This document shows, in pieces, positions 8,146 to 15,792 of a stretch of DNA of 64,000 nucleotides (position 1 is its first letter; the number at the start of each line of letters is the position of its first letter). This stretch comes from an uncultured Muribaculaceae bacterium (GTDB lineage Bacteria; Bacteroidota; Bacteroidia; Bacteroidales; Muribaculaceae): contig CAJTQV010000002.1 of assembly GCA_910578385.1 (NCBI GenBank), positions 1 through 64,000 on the forward strand, written 5' to 3'. The notes beneath the pieces are model-generated. The model saw nothing but the letters and a program-made list of their open reading frames with translations. It was not told the DNA's origin and ran no database searches. The position numbers and the translations under genes were made by a program.

Positions 8146-8835
8146 ATGGAAACAACCAAATCTACCGGCGTTAATTCACTTTCTAACCTCAAAGGCCGCG
8201 CCGCTCACACAGCAAAGCGGATCGTTAACGCGATGAACGAGGACACGGACGCCGCAATGTGTCACACATTCGCAGCACTGACAGACGGCGCAAAGGCTAT
8301 CGCCCTGCAAGCCGGACACTACTCTAACACCTATATACGCGGCAATGCTAACGGCATGGACGTAACCGCCGCCGCTCAGGAACTCGAGGCAAAGGCCGCC
8401 GCAAACGTAACGCGCAAACTACGAAAGATAGACCACGCCGCCGCCGTTGCTTTTCTCGCTGAATATATCAGCCGCCAACGCAATGAGGTAGCAAAAGAGA
8501 CCACAACCGACACCGCCCCGAAATTTGAGGAACTGACCCACGCAGCTACCAACATAGTGCTGACCGCTGAAAACGATGGCGATATTTACCGCCGTTATGT
8601 TGAAACCCTTATCGGATCACTTGCAAAGAAAGTCGCAAAGGGTGTACAGCTCAACGCCTCAACGCTTGCCGCCTCCTCGGTGGTCGCAAACATCATCCGC
8701 GAATCAATCAAGGGTATGAAGTCAAGCGGATGGAGTAACCCCGTAACGGCATCAGACCGCAAACAGGCCGCCGCGTATCTTGCGAACGCCTATATCTCTG
8801 ACGCAATCGAAAACGCCGAATATCTCAACGCATGA
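8146..8835 (+). CDS. Hypothetical phage protein, 229 aa, alanine-rich
   Basis: No family recognised. The protein is almost entirely helical and alanine-rich, with polar N-terminus (METTKSTGVNSLSN). Repeated AAxxL patterns occur in residues 70-110 and again in residues 155-215. It is the first and largest of the early small-gene cluster and sits behind a strong promoter and structured leader, so it is probably abundant early after infection or expressed from the prophage. Its stop overlaps the start of the next gene (ATGA), indicating coupled translation. A DNA-binding or host-takeover role is possible but not shown. Confidence 0.75.
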   Translation: METTKSTGVNSLSNLKGRAAHTAKRIVNAMNEDTDAAMCHTFAALTDGAKAIALQAGHYSNTYIRGNANGMDVTAAAQELEAKAAANVTRKLRKIDHAAAVAFLAEYISRQRNEVAKETTTDTAPKFEELTHAATNIVLTAENDGDIYRRYVETLIGSLAKKVAKGVQLNASTLAASSVVANIIRESIKGMKSSGWSNPVTASDRKQAAAYLANAYISDAIENAEYLNA

Positions 8836-8951
8836 AGCGCAAAGCACTCGCAGCCCTGGCGGTGGTCGGTATCATCGCCGCCGGGGTTCTCTTCTGGGAA
8901 ATCGTAGCTTTTCTGATGTGGATGGCATATTTCGCCGGGATACCAATGTAA
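8832..8951 (+). CDS. Small membrane protein, 39 aa
   Basis: The ATG overlaps the stop of the previous gene. After a basic start (MKRKALAALAVVG) nearly the whole protein is one hydrophobic segment, predicted to span the membrane once. Small membrane proteins in phage early operons can act in exclusion or as accessory lysis factors, but nothing here identifies the role. Confidence 0.6.
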   Translation: MKRKALAALAVVGIIAAGVLFWEIVAFLMWMAYFAGIPM

Positions 8952-8981
8952 TCAAAAAATCACCCTCAAACAGTCTAAGAA

Positions 8982-9239
8982 ATGAACTATTACACAAACA
9001 AAAGCGGCTGCAAGATTGCCGCCCGAATGCACCCCGGCAACGTGTTTGCTCATGAATCTACGATTGCGGACAATGCAAAGAGATTCCACGAAGCAATAAC
9101 AACGCGCTTTATTGAAATCGAATTTGGCAAAGGCCGTGAAATCTACATCGCAATTTGCGGCGCCCGTAATTTGCAGATACCCAAAAAGTGTAAGACATTA
9201 CAGGACGTTGCAGCCTGGATCAACACAAAAGACTTTTAA
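8982..9239 (+). CDS. Hypothetical phage protein, 85 aa
   Basis: No function recognised. The sequence is mixed alpha/beta (MNYYTNKSGCKIAARMHPGN at the start, KGREIYIAICGARNLQIPKK in the middle) and ends in a short helix. It lies 30 nt after the small membrane gene and 10 nt before the next one, clearly in the same operon. Confidence 0.65.
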   Translation: MNYYTNKSGCKIAARMHPGNVFAHESTIADNAKRFHEAITTRFIEIEFGKGREIYIAICGARNLQIPKKCKTLQDVAAWINTKDF

Positions 9240-9249
9240 AACTCACAGC

Positions 9250-9441
9250 ATGAAAGAATTTGACATAATAGACTTCTTCACGGAGTCGGAAACGCCTTTC
9301 TACATTTTCGCGGTTATCGGGCCGGCGAGCCTTCACGGGTATGTAGCAAGTTACCAGATTGCAAACCTTATCGCCGGGGCTGCCGATTACGCCCGCCTTA
9401 ATTACAATAAGGGCGAGCGGATAATTGAGAAACGGCGTTAA
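9250..9441 (+). CDS. Hypothetical phage protein, 63 aa
   Basis: The ATG at 9250 was chosen because it lies ten bases after the previous stop; an upstream in-frame start at 9112 would overlap that gene. The 63 residues (MKEFDIIDFFTESETPF at the start) have an acidic N-terminus, an alanine-rich helix and a basic end (EKRR). No family recognised. Confidence 0.6.
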   Translation: MKEFDIIDFFTESETPFYIFAVIGPASLHGYVASYQIANLIAGAADYARLNYNKGERIIEKRR

Positions 9442-9940
9442 TGCCTTCATCCCGCGCCGCTGCTATAACGTCGGTTGAACTCCGACGGCGGGAACAAATC
9501 AGCTGATCTAAATGTTCCGGAAAGTCTTCGCTGTTCTTAGGTACCGGGACAGCCGAGGCGCAACGAGATTGCACCGGGTGAAAATCGAAAGCCACGGCCC
9601 CGGGCGGGGTTGATACGCCGCTGCAAATGCGTTAGTTTTGCCCTCTCTCCACGTCCCCGCGCCGTCGGACGATAAACAGACGAGCCGCCAAGGTAACGGC
9701 GTAAAATTCCCGCCACCTATGCCACCGCTGAGGCGTTAATCGGCAATGGCAGCGAACGGCACGCGCTTTATTCCGCCGTCGTCCGGTCAACGATATTGAC
9801 CGCCGCCGCAATGTGTCAGGGGTGCACACCTGACGCGCCGCGTGTGGCTCATTCTCGGACGCTTGCGCGGCCTTGAATGCCAAAGGATAACAAACAGTAT
9901 TAACCGACGGATTAAAGGCCGTCACAACGCAAAAAACGAC
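9442..9940. other. GC-rich 499-nt gap; possible structured RNA
   Basis: No convincing gene is present on either strand. It begins with a nested hairpin: CCCGC at 9451-9455 with GCGGG at 9488-9492, enclosing GTCGG/CCGAC at 9470-9486. The bases GGGAACAAAT follow, as they do after the hairpin at 10821-10864. The rest is GC-rich with several further short dyads, unlike the AT-rich spacers nearby. It could encode a non-coding RNA or be a decayed gene. Confidence 0.4.
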
Positions 9941-10135
9941 ATGAAGATATTTAAAGAAATCACCGACGACCACGGCACACCTGCACGGGTGGCAGCGAGC
10001 AACAATCGCGCCGAATACATTCTAACCAGTGCGCACGCGAAAGACATGCGCGACGCGTATTTGCGCAAATGGAATCGCCTCCCCTCCTCCTCATGGTATC
10101 GCCGTAATTTCAGATTCGAAGACATAACCAGATAA
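9941..10135 (+). CDS. Hypothetical phage protein, 64 aa
   Basis: The start at 9941 (MKIFKEITDDHGTPA) was preferred to an open upstream start at 9842, because the upstream part is arginine-rich and reads like non-coding sequence. The protein is basic at its end (SSWYRRNFRFEDITR). No family recognised. It is followed 13 nt later by the next operon gene. Confidence 0.6.
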   Translation: MKIFKEITDDHGTPARVAASNNRAEYILTSAHAKDMRDAYLRKWNRLPSSSWYRRNFRFEDITR

Positions 10136-10148
10136 CCGACAAAAACAA

Positions 10149-10529
10149 ATGGCACATTTTCAATTTCACGGCCTAAGATTCGGCCTTAAAAAATCCGGCA
10201 GCATGTATATTGTAACCATGCCTAACGGTTGCAGTTTTTCAGCTTACACAGTTGAAGACGCAAAGAGATACACGCGTATTAAGTTCGCGAACACATACGC
10301 CGCCGACTATGGCAAATGCAAAAAAGCAAAGAGAAAAAAGAGTTTAGCGGACATTTCCGCACAATTCGATCGCCTGATTAAGGGCGTATCTCCTGAACGA
10401 TTTCGCCGCATACGCGAGATTGAAAGTCGTTACAGATACCGCATTTTAGACCGCTTTAATTGCGTCTATCAGGTTAGCGACCGCGCCTATTATACGCCCG
10501 TAACACGGAGATGTTACGCTGGATATTAA
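10149..10529 (+). CDS. Hypothetical basic phage protein, 126 aa
   Basis: The protein is strongly basic, with a KCKKAKRKKSLADISAQFD stretch in the middle and an arginine-tyrosine-rich C-terminal half (RRIREIESRYRYRILDRF). This composition suggests nucleic-acid binding. The N-terminal part is beta-rich with a GLRFGLKKSGSMYIVTMPNG hairpin pattern. No family recognised. Confidence 0.65.
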   Translation: MAHFQFHGLRFGLKKSGSMYIVTMPNGCSFSAYTVEDAKRYTRIKFANTYAADYGKCKKAKRKKSLADISAQFDRLIKGVSPERFRRIREIESRYRYRILDRFNCVYQVSDRAYYTPVTRRCYAGY

Positions 10530-10578
10530 TTGTTATCGGCGGACATTAACGAATAACCAACTAAACACCCCGAAAATT

Positions 10579-10812
10579 ATGAAGATAGGTTACAAAGTTT
10601 GTGGAATCCATACCCACCAAATAACAAAGGACTTCAAACAGGATAAAAAAGCCGCCTATGCGTATGCGCTTGACATTCGCGACAGCTTCAACGATAGCGC
10701 AACAATCCACGTTTACAGGTGGATTAAACAGGCTGGAAAGTGGATGCAATACACCTTTGCGATAGATCATATTTGCAAAGGTTATGACGGCGGCGAACCG
10801 TGCCGCATATAA
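10579..10812 (+). CDS. Hypothetical phage protein, 77 aa
   Basis: A small alpha/beta protein (MKIGYKVCGIHTHQITKDF at the start; a central alanine-tyrosine helix; HVYRWIKQAGKWMQYTFAI near the end). Its layout of strand, helix, strand and strand resembles its neighbour at 10895-11104, suggesting the two descend from one duplicated small fold. The function is unknown. Confidence 0.6.
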   Translation: MKIGYKVCGIHTHQITKDFKQDKKAAYAYALDIRDSFNDSATIHVYRWIKQAGKWMQYTFAIDHICKGYDGGEPCRI

Positions 10813-10820
10813 CGCCCCAA

Positions 10821-10864
10821 TCCCCGGCACGGTTTAGCCGTATGCCGCAAGTGCGAGCCGGGGA
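10821..10864 (+). promoter_or_regulatory. Intercistronic hairpin
   Basis: TCCCCGGC (10821-10828) pairs with GCCGGGGA (10857-10864); an inner ACGG/CCGT stem sits at 10829-10841. It is followed by AACAAAT and an A-rich stretch up to the ATG at 10895. There is no T-tract, so it is more likely a processing or translation-control element than a terminator. Confidence 0.6.
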
Positions 10865-10894
10865 ACAAATGTATAACAAATAAAAACCAAAGCT

Positions 10895-11104
10895 ATGATT
10901 TACGAATTACGCGCCTATATCGGCAAGACAAAAACGCTTTACTCCGCCATTTTTACCACTATGGAGGCGGCAAAAAGTGACAGCGTGAAGTTACTGAATC
11001 TATTTAGGAAGAATGGAGAAAGCATTTACGGCTATATCACCCCGCTAACCGCAACGGCAGACGGGAAATTTACGCCAGTAAACGCCAAAAAGGAACGATT
11101 TTAA
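10895..11104 (+). CDS. Hypothetical phage protein, 69 aa
   Basis: A small strand-helix-strand protein (MIYELRAYIGKTKTLYSAIF then a lysine-serine helix and ESIYGYITPLTATADGKF). Its pattern resembles the preceding 77-aa protein. It is flanked on both sides by strong intercistronic hairpins. No function recognised. Confidence 0.6.
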   Translation: MIYELRAYIGKTKTLYSAIFTTMEAAKSDSVKLLNLFRKNGESIYGYITPLTATADGKFTPVNAKKERF

Positions 11105-11130
11105 CACCCCTATTGGCCACCCCGAAAGAA

Positions 11131-11180
11131 TAACCACGGCTTAAAATAAGCCCGTTTGAGCGAGTTCTAAGCCGTGGTTA
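11131..11180 (+). promoter_or_regulatory. Intercistronic hairpin with 13-nt perfect arms
   Basis: TAACCACGGCTTA (11131-11143) and TAAGCCGTGGTTA (11168-11180) are perfect inverted repeats with a 24-nt loop. No T-tract follows. The next ATG is at 11212. Confidence 0.65.
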
Positions 11181-11211
11181 ACCAAAGTATCACCCGAATA
11201 AAACAAACGCG

Positions 11212-11430
11212 ATGAAACCTATTAAAATAACCTCCTTTGAGCAAATAAAAGCTCTATATGCAAAGGGGCTGAACATCTGCAAGGGATGTCAGCACGAACA
11301 CGCCGCGAGCTGCACCGCCGAACGCTTTGCAGTATGCACCAAACAGGCGAACAAGCACGCCGCGCCAATATTGGCAGCGATGAATGAATTAGAAACGAAA
11401 TACAAATCAACCACCGCGCCCACGTGCTAA
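11212..11430 (+). CDS. Small cysteine-rich phage protein, 72 aa
   Basis: Five cysteines are present; four fall in ICKGCQHEHAASCTAERFAVC with two histidines, which suggests a zinc-binding site. The rest is helical. It lies 12 nt before the next gene. A DNA-binding or inhibitor role is possible, but no family was recognised. Confidence 0.6.
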   Translation: MKPIKITSFEQIKALYAKGLNICKGCQHEHAASCTAERFAVCTKQANKHAAPILAAMNELETKYKSTTAPTC

Positions 11431-11442
11431 AACCGAAAGAAG

Positions 11443-11766
11443 ATGACAGCAAAAGAAGTAGACGCATTAGAGGCTGCAATCTGCAAAGCCGAACAAGACT
11501 CACAGAAATACGCCGACACGGAAGACGGCGGAACATGTAATTTTGACGCGCCAAAAATACGCCTGAAGGCAACCCCTCGCCAATTGGCTGCAATGGATTG
11601 GCGGGTCTATAAGATAGGCCGGAAGCAGCCCGACGGGTCCCAATGGTATGAAATCGGCATATATCTATCCGGCCAAGGCAACCGCCGGACACGTATGGCC
11701 AAAGCCGCCGCCGAATCGCTTAAAGCGTCCGGATATGAATCGGGAGTATATTATCAGATGGATTAA
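11443..11766 (+). CDS. Hypothetical phage protein, 107 aa
   Basis: The N-terminal 35 residues are an acidic helix (MTAKEVDALEAAICKAEQDS). The C-terminal half is beta-rich and basic (WRVYKIGRKQPDGSQWYEIG, then GNRRTRMAKAAAESLKASG). No family recognised. It belongs to the same operon as its neighbours. Confidence 0.6.
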   Translation: MTAKEVDALEAAICKAEQDSQKYADTEDGGTCNFDAPKIRLKATPRQLAAMDWRVYKIGRKQPDGSQWYEIGIYLSGQGNRRTRMAKAAAESLKASGYESGVYYQMD

Positions 11767-11777
11767 CCGCCCCACTC

Positions 11778-11822
11778 TCCCGGCCTCCGGCGAGCGCGTG
11801 AGGGTCGGCACCTCAGCCGGGA
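11778..11822 (+). promoter_or_regulatory. Intercistronic hairpin
   Basis: TCCCGGC (11778-11784) pairs with GCCGGGA (11816-11822), with a GAGG/CCTC inner stem. The flank GGGAACCAATATTAACC is close to that after the hairpins at 9451 and 10821. The next ATG is at 11855. Confidence 0.55.
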
Positions 11823-11854
11823 ACCAATATTAACCATAAAAACAGCATAGAGTC

Positions 11855-12004
11855 ATGATTGGAATTATCGTCTGGGCGATACTGATTTTCGTAATCGCGT
11901 GTGTCGCAATCCCCGGATTCCTCACTTTCCTTCTCAAACTTTTTTTCATCGTCGCCGTTGTCTGGGTCATCGGCGCGTGGGTAGTCTCAAAATTCAGAAA
12001 ATAA
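11855..12004 (+). CDS. Small two-segment membrane protein, 49 aa
   Basis: The protein is almost wholly hydrophobic: MIGIIVWAILIFVIACVAI, a short turn (PGFLTF), a second hydrophobic segment, then a basic end (SKFRK). A helical hairpin in the inner membrane is likely. It starts 8 nt before the end of nothing else and its stop is 8 nt before the next ATG. The function is unknown. Confidence 0.6.
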   Translation: MIGIIVWAILIFVIACVAIPGFLTFLLKLFFIVAVVWVIGAWVVSKFRK

Positions 12005-12012
12005 CCGCAACC

Positions 12013-13458
12013 ATGGAAGAATTAAACTACACCTCAACAAAGATTTTCACCCGAAATAAGCAGGGTGAATTAATCGAAAAGCGAGTCAAGGCCGCGCAGG
12101 TTTGCCCTGGCCTATTGGTAACGCCTGAAAAATCCGGCATGGTAGACTTGATAATCGAATACAACGGCATCAAGTGGCGCGAAATCAGTTGTGGCATTTC
12201 AAATCAGTTGCCGCGAAATATCAAACTAATCCCCGGCATCCTCAACAGCATCGCCGAGGGTAGATTAAACACCCTCGACGACTACCACAAAGAGATGCAC
12301 CGCCGAATCTTCAACCCCGACGCTCCGGCAGTGATGGAGCTGAAAAAGCCGGAGCGCAAGCCGAAGCAGCCGAAAATGAACATGGATGGCACAATTCGCG
12401 CAAAAGTACTGCAATACAAGGCAGACGGCAACACCCTGACCGAAAAGTGGGAAACGCTGACAAAATTTTCCGAGGGTATATATTACACCAAAGACTCGGA
12501 CGATTACGGCCAAAATTACGCATACTTTATTTTTGAGCGTAACGGCGTATATTGGCACTCCCTCCGCCCCGATAGGCTGGAACGGATAGAGGAACGCCGC
12601 CAGGATATAAAAGCGGATTATACCAACTTTGAATCCTCAATAGTGGCCGCAGCCAATGGAAACCGGTTTATCGGCAAGCTCCAGATCGAAGTGATGAAGC
12701 GTCTGGGACATGACGTTGCACCGCTATTGGCGAGCCGCGAAGCATACCTGAAACAGCGCGAGGAAGAGGAACGCCGCAAGACCGAGGAGGCGGAACAACG
12801 CGAACGTGAGGCAAAGGAAGCCGAGGAAAAGCGCAACGCCGAACTGTTGGCCGACGGCAAAAAGAGACTGCTGGAGCATAAGGCCGTAACGGTGGAGCAG
12901 ATTGAATTGTTGGCCGAGTCCGTCGGCTACAAAATCAACATCCGGACGATTGGATTCATGCGCGAGAAAGTAACCGAGGCCGCGTTAATGGAAGATGGCC
13001 GCGTTACCGTTTGGGGTCACAAGTTGACAGACCGCAACATCGACGGCACTTGCAAAATTTTACATGAAATCGCTGGGCGGTTGAAAGCGCAGGCCGAGGA
13101 AGAAGCACAACAAGCCGCTGAATCGTCCCAAATTTCAACGGAAACAGCAAAGCCGGAGAATGTGTCAGCCAATGACGAAATAACGGCAGAAACGGCAAAT
13201 TTGCGTCCTGCCCACGTTTGCGACATCCAATCCGATGAAACATGGAGCAAGGATGAAGCAGCCGATATATGCAATTATATCAGCTGGCTCGGCTCATATG
13301 ATCAAGATTGCGATAAGCACAACCATTATTTTACCATTGCAGAAAAAGCACTTGCAGAGGCACCGCCGGGGCTGATGGACGAAGCGATACACACCGCCCC
13401 GGAACAACCGCCGGAAGCGCCGCCGCCCGAACATAGAGAGAAATCCCCGCCACATTAA
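12013..13458 (+). CDS. Coiled-coil phage protein, 481 aa, unknown function
   Basis: The ATG at 12013 (MEELNYTSTKIFTRN) follows the small membrane gene by 8 nt; an upstream in-frame start would run through that gene. Residues 1-90 and 115-190 look globular, with WREISCGISNQLPRN and YYTKDSDDYGQNYAYFIFER. Residues 255-300 form a charged coiled coil (REEEERRKTEEAEQREREAK). After a further compact region (VWGHKLTDRNIDG) the last 100 residues are low-complexity and proline-rich. The size and layout suggest a scaffold-like or DNA-transaction adaptor. I recognise no domain. Confidence 0.7.
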   Translation: MEELNYTSTKIFTRNKQGELIEKRVKAAQVCPGLLVTPEKSGMVDLIIEYNGIKWREISCGISNQLPRNIKLIPGILNSIAEGRLNTLDDYHKEMHRRIFNPDAPAVMELKKPERKPKQPKMNMDGTIRAKVLQYKADGNTLTEKWETLTKFSEGIYYTKDSDDYGQNYAYFIFERNGVYWHSLRPDRLERIEERRQDIKADYTNFESSIVAAANGNRFIGKLQIEVMKRLGHDVAPLLASREAYLKQREEEERRKTEEAEQREREAKEAEEKRNAELLADGKKRLLEHKAVTVEQIELLAESVGYKINIRTIGFMREKVTEAALMEDGRVTVWGHKLTDRNIDGTCKILHEIAGRLKAQAEEEAQQAAESSQISTETAKPENVSANDEITAETANLRPAHVCDIQSDETWSKDEAADICNYISWLGSYDQDCDKHNHYFTIAEKALAEAPPGLMDEAIHTAPEQPPEAPPPEHREKSPPH

Positions 13459-13479
13459 AAACCAATAAAATCAATCGAC

Positions 13480-14436
13480 ATGAAACTGAATATATTCCGC
13501 CGCATATTCGGCAAGAAACATATAGAGACAACACCGGAGGCCACGACACCCGACACCACTCAGGCCGAAACGGAGCCACAGAAGACACCGGACACCGACG
13601 GCTCCGGTGATCAGGACACGCCGACACTGAAAGAGGCATTCACGGCCAAATATCCCGACTGGGTGTTTATCCTGACGGCATTCGAGGCCGCCAACCTTTG
13701 CGCGGCCACATGGGACAACCTGACAAAAGCACGGTTGCAGAAGTTTATCGCATACATGGCCGAACGGCACGCGCCGAACACGGTCAACCAATACGCCACA
13801 CGCCTCAAGGCCGTGCTGAACATGTACGCCGATGAGGTGGAGCTGCCACGCGGATACTCGAAAGTGCTGACGCCGCGCCGGTGCGTCACGACTTCCGTAT
13901 ATCTGACCGAGGAGGAACTTGACCGCATCGCGTCCTACATACCGCGCACGCAACGTGAACTGTATGTGCGCAACACGTTCCTTCTGGCCGCATACACCGG
14001 AGCGCGGCACTCGGACGCGGAACGGTTCAACGAGAGCAATATAAACGGTGACACGCTGCAATATGTGTCCCAGAAAACCAAGACCCCGGTCACATTGCCG
14101 CTCAAACCGATTGTGGCCGAGCTGATTCGTGAGAATGTGCGCGTAGACATGACCGACAAGACCTATAACTCAAATCTTCGGCGCATATGTCAGAAATGCC
14201 TGATCAACCAACCGACAAAGGTATTCAAGGCCGGAGCCGAGGCCGAGGGTGAGAAATGGGAATACGTAGGGAGTCACACAGCCCGCCGCTCGTTCGCTTC
14301 AAATCTTTATCTCCGTGGTGTGGATATTTACACCATAAGCCGCCTGTTGGGACATTCCGACGTGAGGATAACACAGCAATACATCCAATCGGGCGTGCGC
14401 ACCGACAGCGAGGAACTGATGGGATATTTCAAATAG
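13480..14436 (+). CDS. Second tyrosine recombinase of the prophage
   Basis: This 318-residue protein has the full catalytic set of tyrosine recombinases: the first Arg in AAYTGARHSDAERF, HxxR in GSHTARRSFASN, and LLGHSDVRITQQYI with the second His and the nucleophilic Tyr. A core-binding helical domain spans about residues 55-125. The first 50 residues are threonine- and proline-rich with no arm-binding domain. It lies 21 nt after the coiled-coil gene in the early operon, far from the att site. Possible jobs are inversion of a phage segment, resolution of multimers, or control of another element. Confidence 0.88.
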   Translation: MKLNIFRRIFGKKHIETTPEATTPDTTQAETEPQKTPDTDGSGDQDTPTLKEAFTAKYPDWVFILTAFEAANLCAATWDNLTKARLQKFIAYMAERHAPNTVNQYATRLKAVLNMYADEVELPRGYSKVLTPRRCVTTSVYLTEEELDRIASYIPRTQRELYVRNTFLLAAYTGARHSDAERFNESNINGDTLQYVSQKTKTPVTLPLKPIVAELIRENVRVDMTDKTYNSNLRRICQKCLINQPTKVFKAGAEAEGEKWEYVGSHTARRSFASNLYLRGVDIYTISRLLGHSDVRITQQYIQSGVRTDSEELMGYFK

Positions 14437-14501
14437 CGTTTGCGAATCTGAATAATAATCACTAATTTCGTGACAGTGTTTGAACTGTCAGACAATAGCA
14501 T

Positions 14502-15005
14502 ATGGGAACAATTATATTTTTGACACAACGAGAAGCTGAGAAGTACATCAGCGAAAATAACCTCGATGATACGGGTAACTGCATGGAATTTGACGAGGCC
14601 GCAAGCAATCTCGAATACTACAACCCCGACTTTTTCAGGGTCGTGGGAAGCTGGAGCGGTGAACTTTCCGGACATGTCTATTCCGATGGCAAAACAGAGA
14701 CAGTGATCAGCTGGTGGTACGGCGATGGCGAAGGTCCGACAATCACGGTTGAAGGAGAGGAAGTCGAGTGCAACGACCTTATAGGAGGCGTTTATGCGGA
14801 TGGCATGAGAACTGGAGCAATCGACAATGAGACCGCCCAGGATATTGCAATCTCGTGCAAGCTCAACCGCATCGATGTCTATACGGCAGAAGATGATGAG
14901 GACGACTTCAACGAGATGTCGGCTAAACTCAACCTCGACATAACACCATGTAGAGTCATTTCGGCCGGAGATTACGTTTTCGCGATTCCGCAAGATATTA
15001 AATAA
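14502..15005 (+). CDS. Hypothetical acidic phage protein, 167 aa
   Basis: No family recognised. The protein is very acidic, with aromatic patches (NLEYYNPDFFRVVGSWSG, TVISWWYGDGEGPTITVEG). Strong acidity is typical of DNA-mimic inhibitors, but no such family was identified. It is preceded by a hairpin (TGACAGT at 14471-14477, ACTGTCA at 14484-14490) that may be an operator. It ends overlapping the convergent head-morphogenesis gene by 8 nt, closing the rightward operon. Confidence 0.65.
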   Translation: MGTIIFLTQREAEKYISENNLDDTGNCMEFDEAASNLEYYNPDFFRVVGSWSGELSGHVYSDGKTETVISWWYGDGEGPTITVEGEEVECNDLIGGVYADGMRTGAIDNETAQDIAISCKLNRIDVYTAEDDEDDFNEMSAKLNLDITPCRVISAGDYVFAIPQDIK

Positions 15006-15792
15006 CTTCAGAGTTTTCGTCGGGGAATACCGGCACGGCGACACACACGCAACTGTTATGGTAAGGCGGCAGTTGTGTGTCGTCGGCGTGATACCCCTGC
15101 ATGGAGTCGCAGAGGTCGCACGGGTAGGCAGAGGAGCGCATCACGTACCATCCGGTCGCGCCGTTTTTCTTGTCGCTTACATATCGGGCGTGCATCCATG
15201 CCTCGGAGATGCCGAACTGAGTCAGACGACCCAACGCCGTATACATGGAGTTTGTCTGACCGTGACCGTAGGAGGGGACATTTGATATACCCGCCTTAAG
15301 CTCCGGATTGGCGAACGGTTGCCTCATATTATCCCCTATTGTAGAGGCCGCTCGCGATTTTGAAAGGCCGAGCATAAGAGCCGCACCAACGAGCACCATA
15401 AGCTCGACCCGGTACCGGCGCAGATATTCCGTGAGACGTTCGCCGAACGTAGAGCCATATGTGCGCCGCGTTATGAATGCAAGAAGCGTCGCCTTGTCAT
15501 CATCCTCGCAGTAGAGCGCAAGTTCCGTGAAATAATCCTCGATAGCATCGCGTAGCCACGACATGATGTCATCGACGGAGCGTTGCGCGTCCGCCGGCAG
15601 AGTGTCGTAAGAGAACGTGCGCGGATTGACGACATAGGCGTAGCATACCGCGACAACGCGCTCAGCGGCCTCGCGCATGATTATCTGCAAATTGTATTGC
15701 ATGGAGCGTTCAGCATCGAGCCGCTGCCTTACGTACTCACGCGCTGCCTCGATGTCATGCTGCCTCGGTTGTCTTGCCATCGTTCGTGCCAT
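14998..15792 (-). CDS. Phage head morphogenesis / minor capsid protein (Mu F / SPP1 gp7-like)
   Basis: Proteins of this family are packaged in the procapsid and work with the portal. The 264-residue protein has the long helical N-terminal region and the diagnostic C-terminal metal-binding end: SAYPCDLCDSMQGYH, then LPPYHNSCVCVAVP, matching the CxxC and HxxxCxC pattern. It overlaps the portal gene (15755-15792), as in other phages with the order terminase-portal-head protein. An alternative start at 15780 (MARQPRQHD) is equally possible. Confidence 0.85.
   Translation of the reverse strand: MARTMARQPRQHDIEAAREYVRQRLDAERSMQYNLQIIMREAAERVVAVCYAYVVNPRTFSYDTLPADAQRSVDDIMSWLRDAIEDYFTELALYCEDDDKATLLAFITRRTYGSTFGERLTEYLRRYRVELMVLVGAALMLGLSKSRAASTIGDNMRQPFANPELKAGISNVPSYGHGQTNSMYTALGRLTQFGISEAWMHARYVSDKKNGATGWYVMRSSAYPCDLCDSMQGYHADDTQLPPYHNSCVCVAVPVFPDENSEVI

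Noticed and set aside
9632..9973. Open frames of 60-113 codons on the minus strand in the GC-rich gap
   Set aside because: Arginine-rich, no good start context, no neighbouring genes on that strand.
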